Source: Halovibrio salipaludis
GTDB lineage: Bacteria > Pseudomonadota > Gammaproteobacteria > Pseudomonadales > Oleiphilaceae
Direction: 5' to 3'
NCBI RefSeq assembly: GCF_002286965.1
Contig: NZ_NSKD01000004.1
Location: 124,001 to 188,000, forward strand
Length of the DNA: 64,000 nucleotides
Each line of letters opens with the position of its first letter. Position 1 is the stretch's first letter. Of the stretch, positions 57,730 to 64,000 are shown piece by piece. The notes beneath the pieces were generated by a model. That model was not told the origin of the DNA, searched no databases, and saw only the letters and a program-made list of their open reading frames with translations. Both the position numbers and the translations under genes were made by a program.

Positions 57730-58908
57730 TCAGAACCCGAGCTTGGCGGTGAACTGCAGCCTGTGCAGCTCACCGTTGCTGCCACTTTCCATCTCCTTGT
57801 CCCCCCAGATTACTTCGCCACCGAGATCCAGGTTGGAGATTGGCGAATAGATGAGGTTGGCATGTGCGCTGCTGGCGCTCTTCATCACGTTGCCCATCTC
57901 ATCATCGTTATCCGAGGAAACGTGTGAAACTGTAAAATTGGAGCGCCACTGGGAGGTCCAGATGTGACGATAGGAGACAAAGCCGCCCATCTGGTTGATA
58001 AGCTCGATATCACCGTTGCTTTCGACATAGCCAGGGTTAAAGGCGCCAAGAGCGATGTAGCGTCCAAGGTTGCCAGCGTTAAGCTGGGCCCGGATATCGC
58101 TGCCTTGATCACCTACTGGCATTTTGCCAGAGAGGGAAACACCATACCCATAAGCTTTTTCGCGGGTATCCTGATCCGTGGCGAAGTCACCTTCATAGGA
58201 GACTTCACGTCCCAGAACAGCGACACTCGCATGTCCTGAATCCATGGGAACGTTGTAACGGGCGACCAGGTCTGGAACGCTTGAGTTGTCAAAGTTAGTT
58301 GCTACGCCCACGTCGTCCTGAAGGTTGGATTGAGGGTTTTCGATTGCGAAATCCCAGTTACCCGGGCTGTAACGGATCTGAGCCTGACGATTGAAAATGG
58401 TGCCTACCGGGCCGACGAAATCCAGATTCTCCGGCAGAACGCTTACGTCGTGAAAGGTGGACCAGGTCTGACCAATGGTGAAGTCCTGAAACGTCATGAA
58501 GGCATGACGGAGGCGGGTCCCATAGCTGTTTGAGACATTCTCATTACCGCCAGCACCGCGGAAGTCCACTTCAATATAGGTACCTACTTCACCGATATCA
58601 GTGTCTGTTGTTGTCTTGAAGAAGATCCTGCTTTGCTTTGCGTTTGTGTTGTAGTTTGTGCTGCTGTTATCGCCCCCTGTGGGAATTGCGGAAGGAACGA
58701 GGAATTCCTCGGACGCCGAGGAGTCGCCATCTGTCGCCTGGGTAAGGTGGGAATCCAGCTTGATAAACCCACCAACATCAAAATTCGTATTCGCCAGCGG
58801 CGTGTTCTCCAGTGCGGAAACCCGCTCCTCGAGATCCTGAGCCTGGACACCGCTGGAGGCGGCACCGATGGCAATCGCGAGGGCAGTCACTGAGAGTTTT
58901 TTGTTCAT
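57730..58908 (-). CDS. DcaP-like trimeric outer-membrane porin
   Basis: A 392-residue porin with a signal peptide (MNKKLSVTALAIAIGAASSG, cleavage after VQA), a short coiled coil (QDLEERVSALENT), then FDVGGFIKLDSHLTQ, the DcaP signature opening, and a beta-barrel ending in FTAKLGF with the terminal aromatic residue needed for outer-membrane insertion. DcaP proteins take up dicarboxylates or other small anions. ATG at 58908 follows AAAAGGAGAAATCACA. An inverted repeat lies upstream and a strong terminator downstream. Confidence 0.9.
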   Translation of the reverse strand: MNKKLSVTALAIAIGAASSGVQAQDLEERVSALENTPLANTNFDVGGFIKLDSHLTQATDGDSSASEEFLVPSAIPTGGDNSSTNYNTNAKQSRIFFKTTTDTDIGEVGTYIEVDFRGAGGNENVSNSYGTRLRHAFMTFQDFTIGQTWSTFHDVSVLPENLDFVGPVGTIFNRQAQIRYSPGNWDFAIENPQSNLQDDVGVATNFDNSSVPDLVARYNVPMDSGHASVAVLGREVSYEGDFATDQDTREKAYGYGVSLSGKMPVGDQGSDIRAQLNAGNLGRYIALGAFNPGYVESNGDIELINQMGGFVSYRHIWTSQWRSNFTVSHVSSDNDDEMGNVMKSASSAHANLIYSPISNLDLGGEVIWGDKEMESGSNGELHRLQFTAKLGF

Positions 58909-58941
58909 TGTGATTTCTCCTTTTAGACAGAGCTTGAGCAC

Positions 58942-58984
58942 GGCTCATTCCGGAACGACTGCTGTCTTCCGTTAAGAATGAGCC
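58942..58984. promoter_or_regulatory. Inverted repeat in the porin leader
   Basis: GGCTCATTC (58942-58950) and GAATGAGCC (58976-58984) are perfect 9-base inverted arms, with CGGAA / TTCCG nested inside. The element is 34 bases upstream of the porin start codon. It could be a 5' UTR hairpin or an operator. Confidence 0.55.
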
Positions 58985-59094
58985 TGCGTGGCGTACGGGA
59001 TTGCCGCAATTAGACGTTGGTCGAAATCCATTGATCCGTGGCCGCACGCCCTGCGTAGTGAATCGGTACACCCGTCTCAACGCAGGAAGCACGC

Positions 59095-59766
59095 ATGATT
59101 ACACTGCATCACCTCAACAACTCGAGGTCCCAGCGCATTCTATGGATGCTGGAGGAGCTGGGGATGGACTACCGCATCCAGCATCACCAGCGGGACCCGA
59201 AATCCAACCTTGCGCCGGAGAGCCTCAAGCGGGTCCATTCCCTTGGAAAATCCCCGGTCATTGAGGATGAAGGGCGGGTGATTGCCGAATCCGGCGCCAT
59301 CGTGGATTACCTTGCCCGCAAGGATTCCCAGCGGCGTCTGCTGGTGGAAGAAGGGGGTGAGGGCTTTCTGGACTGGACCTTCTGGATGCATTACGCGGAA
59401 GGGTCACTCATGCCGCCACTGGTCATGCGGCTGGTGTTCGAGAAGGTCCGCACCGGGCCCATGCCGTTCTTCGCGCGGCCCGTAGCCAAAGGCATTGCCG
59501 ACAAGACCCATAAGATGTTCCTGGGTCCGCTCATCGCCTCCCACCTGGATTTTGTGGAGGACCATCTGGCGCGCCAGGACTGGTTTGTGGATGGGCGTCT
59601 TACAGCGGCGGACATCCAGATGAGCTTCCCGCTGGAAGCGGTGGTGGCTTCCGGGATGGCGGGGCGGCGTTACCCCAACATTGCCCGTTACGTGCAGAAC
59701 TACCAGCAGCGCCCGGCCTACCGGCGCGCCCTGGAGGCCGGCGGCGAGTACGCCTACGCCTCCTGA
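59095..59766 (+). CDS. Glutathione S-transferase family protein
   Basis: A 223-residue GST. The thioredoxin-like N-domain has LHHLNNSRSQRILWMLEELG, with a Ser at the usual activating position, and KSPVIEDEGRVIAESGAI (cis-Pro and the glutathione-binding ESGAI). The helical C-domain contains the N-capping TAADIQMSFPLEAV. It may detoxify electrophiles; the substrate is unknown. The 3' end overlaps nudE by 13 bases. Confidence 0.92.
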   Translation: MITLHHLNNSRSQRILWMLEELGMDYRIQHHQRDPKSNLAPESLKRVHSLGKSPVIEDEGRVIAESGAIVDYLARKDSQRRLLVEEGGEGFLDWTFWMHYAEGSLMPPLVMRLVFEKVRTGPMPFFARPVAKGIADKTHKMFLGPLIASHLDFVEDHLARQDWFVDGRLTAADIQMSFPLEAVVASGMAGRRYPNIARYVQNYQQRPAYRRALEAGGEYAYAS

Positions 59767-60317
59767 ACCGGCCTGCCGCCCTGTTTCAGATCCCGGGCCA
59801 TGTACAGGGCGGCGATCACCCGGGCCTCGTTCATGTCCTCCCGGGCCACCAGCTCGTCCAGTTGTGAGAGCTTCCAGGTGAAGACCTCCAGCGGTTCCGG
59901 TTCGTCGCCCGGGAGGCGGGACTCGCTCAGCCCCTCGGCGAGGATCACCCGGATGTGATGGCCCATGTAGCCCGGTGACAGGGTCATGTCCTTCATCCAG
60001 GCAAGGTGTTCCGCCCGGTATCCGGCTTCCTCCTGGAGCTCCCGGTTGGCGGTCTCGCGCCAGTCCTCGCCATGTTCGGTACCGCCCTTGGGCAGGGTGA
60101 TGTGGTATTCCTCGGTTCCCACTCCGTATTCACGGATCAGCACCACGGTGTCGTCGTCCAGAAGCGGTACGCACATGATGCCGGCGATCGGCGGGGTGCG
60201 CAGGCGTTCGAACTCGCATTCGGTGCCGTTGGTGAAACGCAGATGCACTTCCTCGATCCCGAACAGTCGGCTGCGGGCGACCAGTCGTGTGTCCAGTATC
60301 TCGGGCTTGTTTTCCAT
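59754..60317 (-). CDS. nudE: ADP compounds hydrolase NudE
   Basis: A 187-residue Nudix hydrolase with the box GGTEHGEDWRETANRELQEE and the NudE-type KPEILDTRLVARSRLF opening. It cleaves ADP-ribose, NADH and Ap3A-like compounds. The start is the ATG at 60317 (MENKPEIL). It is divergent from pgl, with 70 bases between the two start codons. Confidence 0.9.
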   Translation of the reverse strand: MENKPEILDTRLVARSRLFGIEEVHLRFTNGTECEFERLRTPPIAGIMCVPLLDDDTVVLIREYGVGTEEYHITLPKGGTEHGEDWRETANRELQEEAGYRAEHLAWMKDMTLSPGYMGHHIRVILAEGLSESRLPGDEPEPLEVFTWKLSQLDELVAREDMNEARVIAALYMARDLKQGGRPVQEA

Positions 60318-60387
60318 GGTTTCAGGGCCTGTTCTGTGAGACGGTAAGGCCAACAGTCTGGCTGGAATGGCAGCAGGGCGCAAAACC

Positions 60388-61071
60388 ATGAATGGCAACC
60401 GGTATACTCCAGAGTGGTACCTGTTCAGCGACAGGGAAGCTCAGGCCCAGGCGCTGGCGGGTCATGTGGCCAGTGCCCTGCGCCGGGTACTGGCCCGGAG
60501 CGAGGCGGTCACCCTCCTGGTCTCTGGAGGGCGTTCACCGGTCCAGTTCTTTGAATGCCTGGCTGACTGTGCCCTGGATTGGGAGCGGGTGTGGGTGATG
60601 CCGGTGGACGAACGGGCCAGTCCGCCGGAGCCGGAATCCCGCAATGAATGGCTGATCCGCCGAAGTCTCCTGACCGGCCAGGCCGCCGGTGCCCGCTTTG
60701 TGCCCCTGGATCAGCCCCTGGAGGTCCGGGCCCTGATGGACCGTGTGCCATGGCCACCGGTTGTGGCGGTTCTGGGCATGGGCGAGGATGGGCACAGTGC
60801 CTCCTGGTTCCCAGGGGATGCGGCATCACTTGAGGCCCTCCGGAACACGGCCGGGCCCGCGGTGGTGGCGACCCATGCCGCGAGCGGGCCGCTTGAACGG
60901 CTCACCCTGAACTGGCCGGCCCTGGCACAGGCCACGGAGCGGATGCTGCTGATTTCCGGGGATGCCAAGCGGGCGCTGCTGGAACGGATTGAGGCAAGCG
61001 ACCTGGATTGGCAGGCATACCCTGTGGCCCGTCTGCTTTCGGCCCCTCTGAGCGTTTACTGGAGCCCCTGA
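60388..61071 (+). CDS. pgl: 6-phosphogluconolactonase
   Basis: A 227-residue lactonase of the DevB/Pgl type with LLVSGGRSPVQFFE and the catalytic GMGEDGHSASWFPG. It hydrolyses 6-phosphogluconolactone to 6-phosphogluconate. It sits one base before eda, as in many proteobacterial Entner-Doudoroff clusters; zwf and edd are not in the window. ATG 60388 is chosen; ATG 60367 is possible. Confidence 0.92.
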   Translation: MNGNRYTPEWYLFSDREAQAQALAGHVASALRRVLARSEAVTLLVSGGRSPVQFFECLADCALDWERVWVMPVDERASPPEPESRNEWLIRRSLLTGQAAGARFVPLDQPLEVRALMDRVPWPPVVAVLGMGEDGHSASWFPGDAASLEALRNTAGPAVVATHAASGPLERLTLNWPALAQATERMLLISGDAKRALLERIEASDLDWQAYPVARLLSAPLSVYWSP

Positions 61072-61072
61072 T

Positions 61073-61726
61073 ATGCACAGCGACTTTGGCTGCCATCACC
61101 AGCACGATCTTGAGCACTGGCTGCGCCGTGCCCGGGTGGTGCCAATACTGACCCTGGACGAGGAAACCGACGCGGAACCGGTAGCCGACGCGCTGATCAG
61201 CGGTGGCATCCGCGTTCTGGAAGTCACACTTCGGACATCCGCCGGCCTGCCGGCGCTCCAGCGCCTGCGCAGGCGCTTCCCGAAACTGGTGCTGGCGGCT
61301 GGGACGGTGCGCTCCATCGAGGATTATCACAGCGCCATTGATGCGGGGGCCGATTTTGCCGTCTCCCCCGGAGCCTCGCACACCCTCCTGCGGTATGGTG
61401 TTACGGCCAGCATTCCGTTGCTGCCGGGTGTCGCAACCCCGACGGAACTGCTGAAAGGGTTTGAGTTCGGCTATCGCGGGTTCAAGTTCTTTCCGGCGGC
61501 GGCCAGTGGTGGTCTACCCATGGTGCGCTCCCTTCTGGGGCCTTTTGCTGAGGCCTGGCTGGTGCCAACCGGCGGTATCAGCGGGGAGGATGCCGGGACC
61601 TGGTTGCGGGAGCCGAATGTGGCCGCGGTTGGCGGTACCTGGCTGGTGCCGGAGGAACGGATCAGGGCCCGGGACTGGCCCGGGCTCGAACAGCTTGCGG
61701 CGGATACCCTCAGGGATCTGGACTGA
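61073..61726 (+). CDS. eda: 2-dehydro-3-deoxy-phosphogluconate (KDPG) aldolase
   Basis: A 217-residue class I aldolase: Glu in VLEVTLRT, the Schiff-base Lys in YRGFKFFPAAASGG, and phosphate-binding VPTGGIS. It splits KDPG into pyruvate and glyceraldehyde-3-phosphate. It follows pgl by one base and is convergent with gloA, which ends on the very next base. Confidence 0.95.
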   Translation: MHSDFGCHHQHDLEHWLRRARVVPILTLDEETDAEPVADALISGGIRVLEVTLRTSAGLPALQRLRRRFPKLVLAAGTVRSIEDYHSAIDAGADFAVSPGASHTLLRYGVTASIPLLPGVATPTELLKGFEFGYRGFKFFPAAASGGLPMVRSLLGPFAEAWLVPTGGISGEDAGTWLREPNVAAVGGTWLVPEERIRARDWPGLEQLAADTLRDLD

Positions 61727-62167
61727 TCACCAGGTACCGGTGTTCTCCATCGAGGCCCAGGGTTCCTGGGGCTCCAGTGCGTCCCCTTTCTGCAGCAGCT
61801 CAATGGAGATGCCGTCCGGCGAGCGCACGAATGCCATGCGACCATCCCGGGGTGGGCGGTTGATGGTGACACCGTTGTCCTGCAGGTACTGGCACAGCTC
61901 GTAGATGTTTTCCACGCGGTAGGCCAGATGCCCGAAGTTGCGGCCGCCAGTGTATTCTTCCGGATCCCAGTTCCAGGTCAGCTCCAGCATGGGCGATTTA
62001 TTGGCGTGTGCGGAATCACGGTCGCCCGGTGCGCACAGGAACACCAGTGTGAACCGGCCTTTCTCGCTGTCCCGGCGGCTGACCTCTTCCATGCCGAGCA
62101 GGTTGCAGTAGAAGTGCAGGGACTGCTCAAGGTCACTGACTCGGACCATGGTGTGCAGGTATTCCAT
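61727..62167 (-). CDS. gloA: Lactoylglutathione lyase (glyoxalase I)
   Basis: A 146-residue glyoxalase with the metal ligands His5, Glu in LELTWNW, His in FGHLAYRV and Glu in SIELLQ. It converts the methylglyoxal-glutathione hemithioacetal to S-lactoylglutathione. The C-terminus is about ten residues longer than in Escherichia coli. Confidence 0.95.
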   Translation of the reverse strand: MEYLHTMVRVSDLEQSLHFYCNLLGMEEVSRRDSEKGRFTLVFLCAPGDRDSAHANKSPMLELTWNWDPEEYTGGRNFGHLAYRVENIYELCQYLQDNGVTINRPPRDGRMAFVRSPDGISIELLQKGDALEPQEPWASMENTGTW

Positions 62168-62202
62168 GGGGTGCCTCCTGTTGTGGAACGTGACAGGCGG
62201 GG

Positions 62203-62553
62203 TCAGTCGGAACCGTCCCCGTTGCGGTTGGGATTGTGGATGTAATGGGAGGCGTCGACAATGCCGCCGCTGCGCAGATACTCCTGCACGGCCGGGGAGC
62301 AGTTCAGGTAGAACAGCAGCAGCTCGCGCTGGATGTCCTGGTCCTGGACCCGGGAGGCGAAATGGATCATGTCCCGGATACTGTCGTCACTGTTCCAGGG
62401 GAACTTGCGCTGGTAGCGCAGCTCCAGCAGCTTGCTCAGGCGTTCCAGATGGTAGTCACCGGTGTAGGTCAGATGATCACGCAGCCGGAACCCGTTGTTG
62501 CCGGATTTTTCCGATTGCCGTCTGCTTCGTCGCCAGAGAGATCTGAGCAGCAC
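62203..62553 (-). CDS. Small conserved-looking protein, unknown function
   Basis: A 116-residue soluble, helical protein ([20 protein letters not shown], then [20 protein letters not shown]) with a basic N-terminus and a Gly/Asn tail. No family is recognised. It is 35 bases upstream of gloA on the same strand and may be cotranscribed with it. Confidence 0.6.
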   Translation of the reverse strand: MLLRSLWRRSRRQSEKSGNNGFRLRDHLTYTGDYHLERLSKLLELRYQRKFPWNSDDSIRDMIHFASRVQDQDIQRELLLFYLNCSPAVQEYLRSGGIVDASHYIHNPNRNGDGSD

Positions 62554-62727
62554 CCTGTATTGCCTCCCCTATGCCTGTCGGCCTGAGCGGTTAGGATCAA
62601 CCGGCATTATGCCTTTGCAGCCGCAGCATCCAATACATCGTGTTACGTCTGTTTACAAACTCTAGATCATTTTGTGCCCGCCGTGTGAGGGGGCGCACGC
62701 ATTTGCCTTAAAGGACTGTGCACTCAA

Positions 62728-63228
62728 TCAAGGTCGCTGGTCGCAGTGGTGGTGCAGTGGCTTGTGCAGCAGGGTGCGCATCAGGGTAACGCCTTCGCGG
62801 GCACGGATTGGCTCCCGCCTTACCGGTTCAAAGCCGAGGCTGCGGAAAAGGGGCAGGGAGACATCGCTTGCCCGCGTTGTCAGGGTGGCGATACCGCTCT
62901 GGCGGGCAACGGTCTCCAGCTGGATCACAAGCGCCTTTCCTATTCCCTGCCTCTGCCAGCTGTCATCCACATACAACATGTTCACCAGGTGCGCCGGGCA
63001 GAGCTGGGCGAACCCCACGGGGCTGCCATCGGCCAGCGCCATCACGGTCAACCCCTGCCGCAGCTGTGCATCCGCACCGGCCGCGTCCGCCGCCCATTGG
63101 GTCCAGGCATGGCGCTGGGCCGCTGAATAGAAGCCGTCATCCACCGAGGCGATGCTGCGTCTGTAGAGGCTCAGAAGCGGGGTGCTGTCCGCTTCCGGAA
63201 GCAGGCGCTGGTAGTGGATCGCGTTCAT
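62728..63228 (-). CDS. GNAT family N-acetyltransferase
   Basis: A 166-residue GNAT enzyme with the acetyl-CoA pyrophosphate loop RQGIGKALV and the C-terminal strand FRSLGFEPVRREPI. The substrate is unknown. The ATG at 63228 follows GAGGTCATCCCC. Confidence 0.88.
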   Translation of the reverse strand: MNAIHYQRLLPEADSTPLLSLYRRSIASVDDGFYSAAQRHAWTQWAADAAGADAQLRQGLTVMALADGSPVGFAQLCPAHLVNMLYVDDSWQRQGIGKALVIQLETVARQSGIATLTTRASDVSLPLFRSLGFEPVRREPIRAREGVTLMRTLLHKPLHHHCDQRP

Positions 63229-63345
63229 GGGGATGACCTCGGAGCTGTCTCCGGAAACGTACCAAAACGCATCTGGATTAAACACACTTTTACAAAGTTC
63301 GCCGGTAGTCTTGGCACTGAAATGTCAACAAACCGGTGCAAAAAG

Positions 63346-63786
63346 ATGTCATATTCCGCCAGAAAATCGTCGATCCACGTAGCCATTATTCTGATCGCGG
63401 CTCTGGTACTGGCTGGTTGCCAGGGAGGTGGCGGTTCCGATTCCAGCAGCGGCGTTACCGATCTGCCCGGTGATGATGGTGGTCAGGATAACAGCCAGGA
63501 GACTGCCTCGCTCGCCTCGGACAGTGCTGTACTGAGCTGGGAAGCGCCGGGGTACCGGGTGAATGGAGATACATTGAAGGACGGGCATATTTCCCACTAT
63601 GTGGTCTCCTGGGGACAGGATCCGGAAAACCTCAGCAGGAGCACAGAGGTGACCTGCCAGGACTGTCAGGCCATGGAGCATAAGGTGGAGGAGCTTGACG
63701 AGGGCACCTGGTATTTCACTGTCCAGACCGTCGATCAGGACGGGTTGACCAGTCCGGAGGCGGATCTGGCGACCAAGAAGATCTGA
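63346..63786 (+). CDS. Lipoprotein with fibronectin type III-like domain
   Basis: The signal peptide (HVAIILIAALVLAGC) ends in the lipobox LAGC, so the mature protein is lipidated and exported. After a Gly/Ser/Asp linker a domain of about 85 residues (SAVLSWEAPGYRVNGDTLKD, YVVSWGQDPENLSRS, GTWYFTVQTVDQDGLTSPEA) follows the fibronectin III pattern. The domain contains a CQDC motif. No ribosome site separates the ATG candidates 63322 and 63346; the shorter gives a normal-length signal peptide. Confidence 0.72.
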   Translation: MSYSARKSSIHVAIILIAALVLAGCQGGGGSDSSSGVTDLPGDDGGQDNSQETASLASDSAVLSWEAPGYRVNGDTLKDGHISHYVVSWGQDPENLSRSTEVTCQDCQAMEHKVEELDEGTWYFTVQTVDQDGLTSPEADLATKKI

Positions 63787-63792
63787 TTCCGG

Positions 63793-64000
63793 TCAGGGCT
63801 CGAGCGGCAGGTACAGACGGAAGGTGGCCCCACGCCCCTCGGTGCTGACCAGATCCACGGTGCCGCCATGGCGCTCGGCTACTGTCTGAACAAAGGCCAG
63901 ACCCAGGCCCGCCCCGTGCGGGGCGCCCATCTCCTGGTTCTGCTGTCGGCGGAACCGCTGGAACACTAGGGGCTGGTCCTCGGGGGCAATGCCTGGCCCC
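63793..64000 (-). CDS. Sensor histidine kinase, C-terminal end (5' part outside window)
   Basis: The last 68 codons encode the end of a GHKL ATPase domain: GPGIAPEDQ (G1 box), VFQRFRRQ (F box), HGAGLGLAFVQTVAERHGG (G2 box) and a final strand ATFRLYLPLEP. It is convergent with the lipoprotein gene. Partner regulator and sensor domain are outside the window. Confidence 0.85.
   Translation of the reverse strand, partial: GPGIAPEDQPLVFQRFRRQQNQEMGAPHGAGLGLAFVQTVAERHGGTVDLVSTEGRGATFRLYLPLEP

Overview
The window is a GC-rich chromosomal segment from a gammaproteobacterium. Core gene order supports this: fdxA-mutS-pncC-recA, nadK-phosphoesterase-rhomboid-yeaC-pepN, and thrS-infC-rpmI-rplT-pheST-ihfA-merR-tRNA-Pro all resemble Pseudomonas, Marinobacter and Halomonas genomes. 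The rather acidic proteins, a DcaP-type porin and a family of long intergenic palindromes fit a marine or halophilic Marinobacter/Halomonas-like organism. This placement is inference; no 16S gene is present.

Layout. 1-1952: a truncated tartrate/D-malate dehydrogenase-type gene, a c-di-GMP phosphodiesterase (EAL) and a small membrane protein. 1884-7913: a LysR regulator divergent from an acyl-CoA dehydrogenase / SDR / APH-type kinase / histidine phosphatase / SDR cluster that looks like a split-gene 4-hydroxyacyl-CoA route; two members of one palindromic repeat family flank parts of it. 8051-10990: NfeD protease, SPFH protein and a DUF938 methyltransferase. 10987-12749: an ArsM-like arsenite methyltransferase and a second methyltransferase. 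12746-18492: fdxA, mutS, pncC, SOS-controlled recA, a YheU protein and a J-domain-like protein. 18502-27392: PilZ, LonB-like protease, AlkB, an M23 peptidase, a FixJ-type regulator with a hybrid kinase, MaoC and AraC. 27479-30754: a tiny acidic ORF, a second AraC and FadH. 30835-36486: nadK to pepN. 36597-41704: DUF1329, YCF48-like and RND/MMPL proteins, probably an envelope transport system. 41808-49403: the translation operon with visible control elements (a tRNA-Thr anticodon mimic before thrS, an AUC start for infC, a terminator just before pheS).

49468-55072: tRNA-Pro(GGG) is the site of a small integrated island. Its 3' end is repeated at 55040-55072, an integrase remnant lies beside the tRNA, and the cargo is an aldehyde dehydrogenase / alcohol dehydrogenase / DUF779 operon. 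A sigma-54 promoter precedes the operon, which is divergent from an AcoR-type enhancer-binding activator. This is a compact, self-regulated alcohol/aldehyde oxidation module.

55104-64000: three unrecognised membrane proteins, a DcaP-like porin whose terminator is embedded in the opposing gene, GST, NudE, the Entner-Doudoroff genes pgl and eda, glyoxalase I, a small unknown protein, a GNAT acetyltransferase, a small lipoprotein and the C-terminus of a sensor kinase. I saw no CRISPR array, intact insertion sequence, rRNA operon or gene-free stretch longer than 300 bases.
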